Source: Sphingobacteriaceae bacterium
GTDB taxonomy: Bacteria > Bacteroidota > Bacteroidia > B-17B0 > Aurantibacillaceae
Assembly (NCBI GenBank): GCA_947453445.1
Contig: CANGGP010000023.1
Span: 1-45,500, forward strand
Direction of reading: 5' to 3'
Length of the DNA stretch: 45,500 bases
The notes beneath the pieces are model-generated. The model did no database searches. It was not told where the DNA came from and saw only the letters and a list, made by a program, of their open reading frames with translations. Made by a program: the position numbers and the translations under genes. Shown in pieces: positions 16,291 to 25,501 of this stretch. The stretch's first letter is position 1. Every line of letters begins with the position of its first letter.

Positions 16291-16852
16291 GCAATGAATA
16301 AACCATCATATAATTACCCATCTTTTCCCAGCCCAACATAAATGTTTTGTTGTAATCGTGCTTTGTAATTTTACCAATAATTTTATTGTCCTCAAAATCT
16401 TGAACGCTCAAATTAGTGATAAAATCGAGGCCTTTTAAGCCATGTAATTTATAAAGACATTCTTTGGCCGACCAAAACCGAATCAAGGTATTCACATCAT
16501 CTAAGGCGTATGTTGCTTCGGTTGCATTTAAAAACTTGTGTTTTATCTGTTTCACTTTATCCCTTACGAGTTCAATATCTATACCGGCATTGTGCTTTGT
16601 GTTGATGAGGATGGCCAAATAATCATGAGAATGTGAAATAGAGATAAATTCAGGGCGATTCGCTAAATAAGGCTTTCCGGAATCAGTGTAATGAATTGCT
16701 GTGAATGCTTCCCCTAAAAGTGCTTGTAAGACGCATAAACTGCCCGCTTTTTCAAGTTCGCGTTTCGACAAATTGGGCTGATTGATACGGAATAATTTTA
16801 AATCCAATAAACCAAGAACAATTTGAGTGTTTATGTGTTTTATAGTCAACAT
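16280..16852 (-). CDS. 4'-phosphopantetheinyl transferase (Sfp/AcpT type)
   Basis: Transfers the phosphopantetheine arm of CoA to carrier proteins. The 190-aa protein has the two hallmark motifs: GIDIELVRDK near residues 94-103 (metal-binding Asp/Glu) and FWSAKECLYKLHGLKG near 127-142 (WxxKEaxxK). It is the first gene of the five-gene minus-strand operon and is divergent from ahcY with a 67-bp shared promoter region; a TAAGTTTG -7 element (16871-16878, minus strand) lies inside the ahcY promoter. Confidence 0.9.
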   Translation of the reverse strand: MLTIKHINTQIVLGLLDLKLFRINQPNLSKRELEKAGSLCVLQALLGEAFTAIHYTDSGKPYLANRPEFISISHSHDYLAILINTKHNAGIDIELVRDKVKQIKHKFLNATEATYALDDVNTLIRFWSAKECLYKLHGLKGLDFITNLSVQDFEDNKIIGKITKHDYNKTFMLGWEKMGNYMMVYSLHEI

Positions 16853-16860
16853 AAGATTAG

Positions 16861-16891
16861 TTGAGAATTACAAACTTATGGTTTATCTTTG
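16861..16891 (+). promoter_or_regulatory. Promoter of ahcY
   Basis: TTG at 16861-16863, a 20-bp spacer and TATCTTTG at 16884-16891 fit the Bacteroidota consensus. The expected start of transcription, near 16898, leaves a leader of about 20 nt. The spacer also contains the minus-strand -7 element of the PPTase gene, so the two promoters overlap and may compete. Confidence 0.75.
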
Positions 16892-16919
16892 TCATCCTTA
16901 AAAATTTAAAAACAAAAAC

Positions 16920-18239
16920 ATGTCAACAACAACTGCAACCAAATTCACAGCCTTTAAGGTTAAAGATCTTTCTTTAGCTGAGTGGGGAAGAAAAGAAATT
17001 AAATTAGCCGAAGAAGAAATGCCGGGCTTAATGGCCTTGCGTGCCGAATACGGAAAATCGCAACCTTTAAAAGGTGCACGTATTGCAGGATGTTTGCACA
17101 TGACCATTCAAACAGCTGTATTAATTGAAACATTAACTGCTTTGGGTGCTGAAGTAACCTGGAGTTCTTGTAATATTTTCTCTACCCAAGATCATGCTGC
17201 TGCTGCCATTGCTGCTGCAGGTATTCAAGTTTATGCTTGGAAAGGCATGAATGCTGAAGAGTTTGACTGGTGTATTGAACAAACTTTATGGTTTGGCGAA
17301 GACCGCAAACCATTGAATATGATTTTAGATGATGGTGGTGATTTAACCAACATGGTATTTGATAAATATCCTGAATTGGCAGCCGGCATCAAAGGTTTAT
17401 CAGAAGAAACCACAACCGGTGTTCACCGTTTGTATGAGCGCATGAAAAACGGCACATTGTTGTTGCCTGCTATCAACGTAAACGACTCTGTAACCAAATC
17501 TAAATTCGATAATAAATACGGTTGTCGCGAATCATTGGTGGATGCTATCCGTCGTGCTACCGATATTATGTTGGCCGGAAAAGTTGCTGTTGTTGCCGGT
17601 TACGGCGATGTTGGTAAAGGTTCTGCACAATCATTGTCATCGCAAGGTGTTCGTGTAATTGTGACTGAAATTGATCCTATCTGTGCTTTACAAGCTGCGA
17701 TGGACGGTTACCAAGTTCAGAAAATGGACAATGCCGTAAAAATTGCGGATATCATTGTAACAACTACCGGAAACAAAGACATCGTTGTTGGTCGTCATTT
17801 TGAATCGATGAAACATGGTGCCATTGTGTGTAACATTGGTCACTTTGATACTGAAATTGACATGGCTTGGTTAAACAAAACTTACGGCAATACCAAAGAC
17901 GTTATTAAACCACAAGTAGATAAATACACGATTAAAGGAAAAGACATTATTGTTTTGGCTGAAGGTCGTTTGGTGAATTTAGGTTGTGCTACCGGTCACC
18001 CAAGTTTTGTAATGAGTAATTCATTCACCAACCAAACTTTGGCGCAATTAGAATTATGGACCAACACTGCCGCTTACGAAAAGAAAGTATATGTGTTGCC
18101 AAAAATTTTAGATGAAAAAGTTGCGCGTTTGCACTTGGCTAAAATTGGTGTTGAATTAGATACACTCAACAAAGAACAAGCGGATTATATTGGTGTAAAG
18201 GTTGAAGGTCCTTTTAAAGGGGATGCTTACCGTTACTAA
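16920..18239 (+). CDS. ahcY: Adenosylhomocysteinase (S-adenosylhomocysteine hydrolase)
   Basis: Splits S-adenosylhomocysteine into adenosine and homocysteine, removing the inhibitory product of methylations. The 439-aa protein has [17 protein letters not shown] near residue 56, [16 protein letters not shown] near 81, the NAD-binding [11 protein letters not shown] near 225-235 and the terminal [15 protein letters not shown] with the Lys-Tyr pair reaching into the neighbouring subunit. Single gene with its own promoter and terminator. Works in the same cycle as metF further downstream. Confidence 0.98.
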   Translation: MSTTTATKFTAFKVKDLSLAEWGRKEIKLAEEEMPGLMALRAEYGKSQPLKGARIAGCLHMTIQTAVLIETLTALGAEVTWSSCNIFSTQDHAAAAIAAAGIQVYAWKGMNAEEFDWCIEQTLWFGEDRKPLNMILDDGGDLTNMVFDKYPELAAGIKGLSEETTTGVHRLYERMKNGTLLLPAINVNDSVTKSKFDNKYGCRESLVDAIRRATDIMLAGKVAVVAGYGDVGKGSAQSLSSQGVRVIVTEIDPICALQAAMDGYQVQKMDNAVKIADIIVTTTGNKDIVVGRHFESMKHGAIVCNIGHFDTEIDMAWLNKTYGNTKDVIKPQVDKYTIKGKDIIVLAEGRLVNLGCATGHPSFVMSNSFTNQTLAQLELWTNTAAYEKKVYVLPKILDEKVARLHLAKIGVELDTLNKEQADYIGVKVEGPFKGDAYRY

Positions 18240-18259
18240 AATTTTCTAAATAACTAGAG

Positions 18260-18290
18260 CCCCAACACCAATCGGTTGTTGGGGTTTTTT
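18260..18290 (+). terminator. Rho-independent terminator of ahcY
   Basis: Stem ccccaaca (18260-18267) with tgttgggg (18277-18284), 9-nt loop, followed by TTTTTT. It lies 20 bp past the ahcY stop and reaches the stop codon of the convergent gene. Confidence 0.88.
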
Positions 18291-18797
18291 ATTGATTTTT
18301 TTTATTCAAACTTCTTATCATTTCTCCATAATTTTGTTTTTTGTGCATGGCATTGATGGTGTTTACAATGCGCCCGCCTTTGGTGGCGGCTGTTTTAGCA
18401 CTTTCGATATAACGGTGAAAATAGTTTTGGTGGGATAACAATTGAGATTGAAATTGTTTCAGTGCCACGGCATCTTCCTTTAAACAAGCCATTAATTCTT
18501 TTGAAATGATTGGCGCGCCTTCATCTAATTCGAACTTTATTTTTATTTGAGCACCTTCTTTTTTCTTTATTTTTTTTCTTAAGTCGGCATTGATCGCGAT
18601 GATGAATTCACCATCACCCATTGGATAAGTGCTGATTTGTTCGAATTTTACATCATCCATCAAACCCTTGATGCGAAAGGCTTTTTGTCTTTTCGTTTAA
18701 GCTTAATGAGTATGTCTTTTGGAATATCGACATAAGTCCAGCCGGTTTTTTCACCTTTGGCCTCAAATTTATTGATGATGGCAATAAAAGCAAACAT
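18289..18797 (-). pseudogene. DUF1905/YdeI-family protein, interrupted by a one-base frameshift
   Basis: Two minus-strand frames together make one family-typical protein. The first (ATG 18797 to stop at 18660) encodes the DUF1905 start: MFAFIAIINKFEAKGEKTGW, YVDIPKDILIKLKRKDKK. The second, ending at 18289 and with an ATG at 18663, encodes the rest: FRIKGLMDDVKF, PMGDGEFIIAINADLRKKI, EGAQIKIKFELDEG and the YdeI tail SHQNYFHRYIESAKTAATKGGRIVN. The frames join if a run of five T (18682-18686) had six. So either the gene is recently broken, or the run was miscounted in sequencing, or ribosomes slip at AAAAAG. Family role is poorly known. Confidence 0.75.
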
Positions 18798-18862
18798 ACT
18801 TAAAGATACAAGAATTTATTCAGCTGATGTTTGCACCTTTAACATGCGCAAAAAACAATGGC

Positions 18863-20107
18863 TTAAACTTTTTGTAATTCTATCACCGTAATTTCGGGCC
18901 AAATGCCCAAGCGGCCAGGATATCCTAAAAAGCCTAAACCCCGGTTAACGTAAATAAATTGTTTACCGTGCTTGTAAAGTCCTGCCCATTGTTTGTATAC
19001 CCATTGCGAAGGACTAAAACGTAAACCCGGAATTTCAATGCCCAATTGCATGCCGTGGGTGTGGCCACTGAGTGTTAAATCAATGTCAGGATATTCGGGC
19101 TGCACTTGTTTTTCCCAATGACTTGGGTCGTGACTCATCAATATTTTATAAGGATAATTTTCAGTGCCTTTGTGGGCTAAATCCATTTTGCCGTATTTTG
19201 GAAAGTTCATGTTACCACCCCAGTTTTCTATTCCCAAGAGGGCAATTTTTTCACCGTCTTTTTCAATGGCAACATGCTCGTTCATTAATAAACGCCAGCC
19301 TGCATTGGCATGCACTTTTTTAAGGTCGTTTAAATTTTGCGTTTTTGCTTGTGGACTATCCCATTGTTTATAATCGCCGTAATCGTGATTGCCAAGTACA
19401 GAATAAACACCATAAGGGGCCTTTAATCGGCTGAATGTGCTTTCGTATCCTGCTGTTTCGGTGCTTTCGTTATTTACCAAATCGCCTGTAAATAATATCA
19501 TGTCGGCATCTTGTTGCATCACTATGTCAAATGCTTTGTTGAGCGGCGCATTATCGAGGAATGAACCGGTGTGAATATCTGACAATTGAACTATTTTAAA
19601 ACCATTAAATGCTTCGGGCAAATTTGGAGATGGCACTTTCACTTTGTGCACACGGTACTTGTATGCCCCTTTCACCATGCCGTATAAAAAACCAATGGCA
19701 GGAATGACAGTGAAGGTGATGGCCAACTGACTCATAAATTTTAGTCGGCTTATTTTGTGGCTTACTTCTACCCCTTCGCTTGGTGCCGATTGAAAGAAAG
19801 AAAAAATCCAACGGAACAAGCGTATAATGTCGTCGATTAACAAAAAACTAATGCCAAAAAGTTTACAAATCACGAGTATTAAAAAACCCGACATGATTAA
19901 GCGCATGCTATTGGTCCAGTTTGGCGGTGGATACACCAAGGCAACAAGCCCCATGACCACGTTGATGGCCACCAAAGAATATGCGATATAAAGAATGATG
20001 TTTTTTTTAGGTCCTGTAAAATCTTGTATAAAAGTTTTAACAGCTTGTAAAAAATACAATTCGATCACTGAAACAATCAGGAAAAAAATAATGAATCTGC
20101 CAACCAT
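18863..20107 (-). CDS. Membrane-anchored metallophosphoesterase
   Basis: A 414-aa calcineurin-like phosphoesterase. Residues 1-105 hold about three to four membrane helices and a further one lies near 130-145; the catalytic domain follows with the metal-binding motifs QLSDIHTGS, FTGDLVNNES, LGNHDYGD, MSHDPSHW and LSGHTHGMQ. All ligands are present, so it should be active. Topology resembles the YkuE/YaeI group. Substrate unknown; related enzymes act on UDP-diacylglucosamine or cell-envelope phosphoesters. Divergent from the double Ddl gene. Confidence 0.88.
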   Translation of the reverse strand: MVGRFIIFFLIVSVIELYFLQAVKTFIQDFTGPKKNIILYIAYSLVAINVVMGLVALVYPPPNWTNSMRLIMSGFLILVICKLFGISFLLIDDIIRLFRWIFSFFQSAPSEGVEVSHKISRLKFMSQLAITFTVIPAIGFLYGMVKGAYKYRVHKVKVPSPNLPEAFNGFKIVQLSDIHTGSFLDNAPLNKAFDIVMQQDADMILFTGDLVNNESTETAGYESTFSRLKAPYGVYSVLGNHDYGDYKQWDSPQAKTQNLNDLKKVHANAGWRLLMNEHVAIEKDGEKIALLGIENWGGNMNFPKYGKMDLAHKGTENYPYKILMSHDPSHWEKQVQPEYPDIDLTLSGHTHGMQLGIEIPGLRFSPSQWVYKQWAGLYKHGKQFIYVNRGLGFLGYPGRLGIWPEITVIELQKV

Positions 20108-20217
20108 AATTTGAAAGCCTAAAAGTAAATAATTAAGCCTTCACGCCTTTGCTAAGTATCTACAAACCAATGTTAATTAATTCCAAAATAGGCCGGTGAT
20201 ACTTTGCGCCTTTCTTT

Positions 20218-20225
20218 TACTTTTG
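20218..20225 (+). promoter_or_regulatory. Candidate -7 element before the double Ddl gene
   Basis: TACTTTTG matches TAnnTTTG and lies 24 bp before the ATG at 20249, a normal distance for this phylum. No TTG occurs at the ideal upstream distance, so the -33 part is weak. Confidence 0.4.
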
Positions 20226-20248
20226 ATTAATTATCAATTTTGTATTTA

Positions 20249-22960
20249 ATGATGAACGGTCATAAAACGCGTATAGGCATTATTTTTGGTGGACAAAGTA
20301 AGGAAAGAGAAATTTCATTTGCCGGTGGCCGCACCGTATATGACAATTTAAACAAAAGTTTATTTGAAGCCCTTCCTATTTTTGTCGACAGCTTTGGTAA
20401 TTTTATTGAACTCAATTGGGCCTTTATTTACAAGGGCACCATTCGCGATTTTTATCCCCCGGTTGAATTTTTACCGGCTCATTCTAAATTTCAGTTGTAC
20501 GCCGAAAATTTAGGCGAACTGAATGAAGTCCAACAAAATGAATTGATTGCGCGCATCGGAAAAAAAATTCCTGTGGAGCAATTAAAACAAAAAATTGATT
20601 TTGCCTTTTTGTGTTTACATGGTCCATATGGTGAAGACGGCCGCATTCAAGGCATGTTCGACTATTTACAGTTGCCTTATAGCGGCTCGGGCATTTTACC
20701 GTCGGCCATTGGCATTGATAAAGCATTACAAAAAGAGTTGATGGTGAATAAGGGCTTTAACAGTCCGAATTATTTTACCATCGATCGCCAAGCTTGGTTA
20801 CAAGGAAAAGCAAAAAGCAGTTTTGAAAAAGCTAAAAAAGAAATTGGTTTCCCTTGTGTGATTAAACCGGCGAATCAAGGCTCGAGTATTGGTGTGAGCA
20901 TTATACAAGAAGCGGATGAAACCATGTTTATGGCGGCCGTTGAAAAAGCACTTTTCACAAAATGGTTGGATGCCAAAACTTGGTTGAACTTCAGTGATGA
21001 AGCAAAACATCAATTTGTAAAAACCATTGCCGATATCAGAGAAGGCATTGGCATGCCCATTTTAATTTCGGAGCCAAAACATTTAAATGCCCCCATTATT
21101 TACGATCCGAATCAGCTTTTGGATTTTTTGAATTCAAATTTAAAAACAGATGGTTTTTTATTGGAAAGTTTGGATGGTGAAAGCACAGTATTGGTAGAAG
21201 GATTTATTGAAGGCAAAGAATTTTCGTGTATTGTGTTGGAAGACGAAACAGGCAAGGCCATTGCATTACCGCCAACTGAAATCAGAAAAGGAAAAGAATT
21301 GTTTGATTACCGCAGTAAATATTTACCGGGCTTATCAAGAAAAATAACGCCCATTGATTTGCCGGATGCACAAATTGAAGCCATTCGTAAAGACTGCGAA
21401 AAATTATTTTACGATTTACATTTTGATGTGTATGCCCGTATTGACGGCTTTTTAAGCAAGGAGGGTAAAATCTTTTTAAATGATCCAAATACCACCAGTG
21501 GCATGATGCCCTCGTCGTTTTTCTTTCATCAGGCCGCTGAAATAGGATTAAACCCATCGCAGTTTCTAACTTTTATCATTAGAACCTCTTTGTCGAAACG
21601 GCTTAAACAATCAAAAGGTAATGAGGCTTTTCGCCACTTATTAGAAACTTTGGATGCCGCCATTTTAAAAGACAGAGATGCTTTGCGTCATAAAGTGCGT
21701 GTAGCAGTTATTTTGGGTGGTTATTCATCTGAGCGACACATATCGGTAGAAAGCGGAAGAAACGTATTTGAGAAATTATCTTCTTCAGAAAAATATGCGC
21801 CTTTTCCGGTTTTTTTAACCGGCGATGCAAATGCACATCAGTTGTATCAGTTACCGATAAATTTAATGTTAAAAGACAATGCCGACGACATTAAAGAAAA
21901 GGTAGAACATTTTAAAGTACATCCGGTGATTCAATCCATCATGCTTGAATGTGCCGATATCACAAACAAATACGCTTCTGCCAATCAAACCTCAGCACCA
22001 CAAGCTTTAGATTTTAAACAATTGAAATCAAAAGCCGACGAGGTGTTTATTGCCTTGCATGGCAGGCCTGGAGAAGACGGCGCCATTCAAGAAAAGTTAG
22101 ATGCCATTGGTTTATCATACAATGGCTCGAGCAAAGAAAGTTCATCGATTACCATCGACAAATACCGCACCAACGAAATTTTAAGAACTAACGGTTTCTT
22201 GGTTGCCGAACATGCCTTGATTACAAAAGAAGAATGGAACAACAACAAGGCAAAATATGTGGCCTTATTGGAGAACACCATCAAATATCCATTTATCGCG
22301 AAACCCGTTGATGATGGATGTAGCAGCGCTGTAAAAAAAATCAAAACCTTAGACGAGTTTGAAGCTTTTTGTCAACTGATGTTCAGAACAAGTGAAGATT
22401 TGGACATGACTGCTGCGAATAAATTACAGATAAAGGCCAAAGAAGAGTTCCCACAAAAGAATGTGATTTTGGTTGAAGAACTCATCAGCCGAGGCAAAGC
22501 AAAACACTTTTTGGAAATAACCGGAGGCATGTTAACGCGATTCGATGAAAAAGGAAACCTCCAATACGAAGTGTTTGAAGCCTCTGAAGCATTGGCTGAT
22601 GGAGAAGTTTTAAGTTTGGAAGAAAAATTTTTAGCCGGACAAGGTCAAAACATTACACCGGCCAGATATGCGCAAAGTGCTGAAGACAGACAAAAGATAA
22701 GCGATCAGGTGAAGTCTACTTTGGGTGCAGCCGCCAAGGTGTTGGGTGTTAGCGGCTACTGCAGGATTGATGCATTTGTAAGGGTATTTGAAAATTGCCG
22801 GGCTGAAATTGTTTTTATTGAAGTGAATTCATTACCGGGCATGACGCCTGCTACTTGTATTTTTCACCAAGCGGCCATTAATGAATACAAGCCCTATGAG
22901 TTTATTGATAAAATTTTAGACTTCGGTAAATCGCGTTTATTGGCAAACGCAAAGTCTTAA
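20249..22960 (+). CDS. Tandem D-alanine--D-alanine ligase fusion (two ATP-grasp ligase units)
   Basis: About 903 aa, more than twice a normal Ddl. The first unit has GGQSKEREIS near 14-23, LHGPYGEDGRIQG near 130, IKPANQGSSIGVS near 210 and NDPNTTSGMMPSS near 410. The second begins near 485 with VILGGYSSERHIS and continues with LHGRPGEDGAIQ, AKPVDDGCSSAVK and FIEVNSLPGMTPATCIFHQAA near 860. Ddl joins two D-Ala for peptidoglycan. Unit 1 keeps the GSSIGV loop but has NDPN in place of the metal-binding ExN, and SGMM in place of PGMT. Unit 2 keeps EVNxxPGMT but has a changed GSS loop. So the units have diverged. I chose ATG 20249; a TTG 9 nt earlier and an ATG 3 nt later are alternatives. Confidence 0.88.
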   Translation: MMNGHKTRIGIIFGGQSKEREISFAGGRTVYDNLNKSLFEALPIFVDSFGNFIELNWAFIYKGTIRDFYPPVEFLPAHSKFQLYAENLGELNEVQQNELIARIGKKIPVEQLKQKIDFAFLCLHGPYGEDGRIQGMFDYLQLPYSGSGILPSAIGIDKALQKELMVNKGFNSPNYFTIDRQAWLQGKAKSSFEKAKKEIGFPCVIKPANQGSSIGVSIIQEADETMFMAAVEKALFTKWLDAKTWLNFSDEAKHQFVKTIADIREGIGMPILISEPKHLNAPIIYDPNQLLDFLNSNLKTDGFLLESLDGESTVLVEGFIEGKEFSCIVLEDETGKAIALPPTEIRKGKELFDYRSKYLPGLSRKITPIDLPDAQIEAIRKDCEKLFYDLHFDVYARIDGFLSKEGKIFLNDPNTTSGMMPSSFFFHQAAEIGLNPSQFLTFIIRTSLSKRLKQSKGNEAFRHLLETLDAAILKDRDALRHKVRVAVILGGYSSERHISVESGRNVFEKLSSSEKYAPFPVFLTGDANAHQLYQLPINLMLKDNADDIKEKVEHFKVHPVIQSIMLECADITNKYASANQTSAPQALDFKQLKSKADEVFIALHGRPGEDGAIQEKLDAIGLSYNGSSKESSSITIDKYRTNEILRTNGFLVAEHALITKEEWNNNKAKYVALLENTIKYPFIAKPVDDGCSSAVKKIKTLDEFEAFCQLMFRTSEDLDMTAANKLQIKAKEEFPQKNVILVEELISRGKAKHFLEITGGMLTRFDEKGNLQYEVFEASEALADGEVLSLEEKFLAGQGQNITPARYAQSAEDRQKISDQVKSTLGAAAKVLGVSGYCRIDAFVRVFENCRAEIVFIEVNSLPGMTPATCIFHQAAINEYKPYEFIDKILDFGKSRLLANAKS

Positions 22961-23059
22961 AGCTAATGACCACAAGGCTTGATTCGCTTTGCATATAAAG
23001 GCCGGGTTAATTTCGAGAATAAATATTAATCGTCGCGGATAATCCTTAATTTTGTATGA

Positions 23060-23878
23060 ATGGAATTTGAAATTAAAGCCAAAAACAAACTTAGTCTTGG
23101 TATTAAGGAACTATGGGAATACCGTGAGTTGTTTTATTTTTTTACGCTTCGCGATATTAAAGTAAAATACAAGCAAATGGCATTGGGCTTTATGTGGGCG
23201 GTAATACAGCCATTGGTGTTGGCCTTGATATTTTCATTCTTTTTAGGGAAGGCCATTTCAAATTATACCCATTTAAGTTTACCGTATGATGTGTTTGCTT
23301 TTAGCGGTTTGGTTGTTTGGGGAATTTTTTCAGGCGGCTTAAACAACGCCGGTAACAGCATGGTGAGCAATGCCAGCATCATCAAAAAAATTTATTTTCC
23401 GCGATTGATTATTCCAATCTCTTCTGTACTCGTAAGTTTATTCGATTTTTTAATGGCCTTTGTGGTTTTCTTTTTTTATTGTTTGTTTAAAGACATTTAT
23501 TTTTCATGGTACTCCATCATTTATTTTCCACTGGCGGCATTCTTGGCATGTATGGCAACTTTTGGGGTGGGTTGTTTATTAGCAGCACTCAATGTAAAGT
23601 ATAGAGATTTTAGATACTTGGTGCCATTTATGATACAGTTTTTATTGTTTGTAACACCGGTGTTGTTTCCGCCGAAAATTGATCAAAATGCTTATTACAC
23701 GGCCTTTGTGGCATTAAACCCTTTAACTGCGCCATTGGATATTTTTAGAGCCTCCTTTGATGGTGGTCATGTGAATGTAGGCCAAGACTTGGTAAGCATA
23801 GGTGTTTCTTTGTTTTTCCTTGTGTTGGGATTGTTTTATTTCAGAAAAACGGAAGGCTATTTTGCAGATTTGGCTTAG
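23060..23878 (+). CDS. ABC-2 type polysaccharide export permease (Wzm/KpsM-like)
   Basis: A 272-aa inner-membrane protein with six predicted helices. The N-terminal cytoplasmic part (LWEYRELFYFFTLRDIKVKYKQ) and ALGFMWAVIQPLVLALIFS are typical of permeases exporting O-antigen, capsule or teichoic-acid-like glycans. Such permeases need an ATPase (Wzt/KpsT) that is normally the next gene; here the next gene is on the opposite strand, so the ATPase must be elsewhere. A TAATTTTG (23047-23054) lies very close to the ATG and may give an almost leaderless transcript. Confidence 0.88.
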   Translation: MEFEIKAKNKLSLGIKELWEYRELFYFFTLRDIKVKYKQMALGFMWAVIQPLVLALIFSFFLGKAISNYTHLSLPYDVFAFSGLVVWGIFSGGLNNAGNSMVSNASIIKKIYFPRLIIPISSVLVSLFDFLMAFVVFFFYCLFKDIYFSWYSIIYFPLAAFLACMATFGVGCLLAALNVKYRDFRYLVPFMIQFLLFVTPVLFPPKIDQNAYYTAFVALNPLTAPLDIFRASFDGGHVNVGQDLVSIGVSLFFLVLGLFYFRKTEGYFADLA

Positions 23879-23890
23879 TGCTGAATAAAA

Positions 23891-24235
23891 TTATTTTTTG
23901 TTTTTGTTCGCGCCCATTGTTACCAAAAACTTAAGCATGAGTTCTTTTTCTACTTCACCAATTACTTCTTTGCCTGCTCTTTTATTGGCTTTAGGCACCA
24001 TTTCCTTAAGTACTTTGGCCCACTTAACTTCATTTCTTGAACTCGGTTTTTTTAAACCATGACAAGTGCCGCAATTTGTTTCAAACAATGCCTTGCCTTT
24101 ATTTAAATCCTCAAAAGTATAGCCCGGGTATTTTTGCGCACCTCTGTCGGCATCAGCTTGAGAAGTGATAATGGGTTTGCTTCCGGCACAAGCAAATAAA
24201 AAAAGCAGGACAATGGAAACGTTGATTCTTTTCAT
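23891..24235 (-). CDS. c-type cytochrome lipoprotein
   Basis: A 114-aa exported mono-heme protein. Start at the ATG giving MKRINVSIVLLFLFAC, which is a lipoprotein signal with Cys16 as the lipidated residue. Heme binding is by CGTCH in FETNCGTCHGLKKP; the distal Met is probably in VPKANKRAG or the MLKFLVTMG stretch. The C-terminus is Lys-rich. It is probably a small electron carrier or sensor tethered to a membrane. Lies 33 bp after the beta-barrel gene on the same strand. Confidence 0.85.
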   Translation of the reverse strand: MKRINVSIVLLFLFACAGSKPIITSQADADRGAQKYPGYTFEDLNKGKALFETNCGTCHGLKKPSSRNEVKWAKVLKEMVPKANKRAGKEVIGEVEKELMLKFLVTMGANKNKK

Positions 24236-24268
24236 ATTTAAAAGTAACAAAAAATTTATGTTTAAAGT

Positions 24269-25114
24269 TTAATTGAAATATCTTGAGGCGGTTATTCTAA
24301 TTAATGGGGCATTATTTGATGTTAGTTTTTTTGGCACATTAAATTGGGCGTAATAGCTCGCATTCGCAGCAATACCCCACTTATTAACCTTGTACTTTAA
24401 TGTAATGCTTGTATACAAGGCTGTTAGCGTGAATCCTGTATTAATGGTGTTTTGATTAACACTTTTACCTGCTTTATCGGTAATTTTATTTTTTACCGTA
24501 TAATTTTGATAGGCATTAGATGTGCCTGCATAAGCCCCAAAAGAGATTGGAAAACTTAATTTGTCATTTTTTTTCCAAACATTTTTTTTGCTGAAAACAT
24601 GTTCCAAATCAAAACATGTGGTGTAGTCGGTTGTACTACCAGTGCTTAATATGGCATAAATGGTGGGTGTGAGTCTTTTGCTATACCATGAACCACTTAA
24701 TGTAACGAAATTGGATGCGGAAGCACTAACTTGTTTGGTAGAGTAGTAAAAGTTGTAGGCATAGTCAATCCCTAAAGTTAAATTGTCGCCAAAATCTTTA
24801 TCGAAGCCGGCATTTAAGCAATAATAATCCAAAATTCTTTTTTTATCCGCGGGCAACAAAACAAAATAAGTAGAGGCATAAAATCCTGAAATGTGATTAT
24901 AATTAATTGTTGGCTTCAAATAATATTCATCTTTAGCCATTTTCTTTCCATTTTGTTGGATATTATTTCCGACTTGCGTTGATATTTTAAAAGTGTTTGC
25001 TTTTTCTTTCACCACAGAATCAATGCGTGAAGAATCAGGAGGCGGGTTATTGGTTGATTGTGCGTGAAGAATTCTTGTATTCAATAAGCACAATAAAAAA
25101 CTCAAGACAAACAT
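24269..25114 (-). CDS. Predicted outer-membrane beta-barrel protein, uncharacterised
   Basis: A 281-aa protein that starts with a signal peptide ending RILHAQ (an earlier in-frame start would add 33 residues that do not look like a signal). The mature part has a proline/serine linker and then about 10-12 amphipathic strands with alternating residues and many Tyr/Phe, such as SGFYASTYFVLL and LTLGIDYAYNFYY, ending in RITASRYFN, with the aromatic-rich end expected for BAM insertion. Function unknown; the next gene downstream on this strand is the cytochrome lipoprotein. Confidence 0.65.
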   Translation of the reverse strand: MFVLSFLLCLLNTRILHAQSTNNPPPDSSRIDSVVKEKANTFKISTQVGNNIQQNGKKMAKDEYYLKPTINYNHISGFYASTYFVLLPADKKRILDYYCLNAGFDKDFGDNLTLGIDYAYNFYYSTKQVSASASNFVTLSGSWYSKRLTPTIYAILSTGSTTDYTTCFDLEHVFSKKNVWKKNDKLSFPISFGAYAGTSNAYQNYTVKNKITDKAGKSVNQNTINTGFTLTALYTSITLKYKVNKWGIAANASYYAQFNVPKKLTSNNAPLIRITASRYFN

Positions 25115-25501
25115 GTTACGGTTAAATACTCTTCTGTAAAGAGGTAGCAAAGTTTTCGAATAGATACACAAAACTTGATGGTAAAAATTATCTGTGAATT
25201 TTTCTTTTTGCAATGTGTAAAATGCATTTGAGCATTTTCAAATGTAAATGCTTTTATAGACTAATTCAATCCTAAGGCATTAATCTCTACAGGGATTCAT
25301 TCTTGTATCGCTATTAAAAGGTGAATATTGAAAAATTAGAGGCTATTATAATCTTGTCGGAAGGGGTTTTAAAACACTTGATAAATTGCTCAGGATTAAG
25401 CGCAATTTTATAGAAACTTCTAACTTAACAAATCACCGATTGAATTTAAAATAATTGTATGATATACATAATGCAGAATACTTGAATCAATGACAAGTCA
25501 G

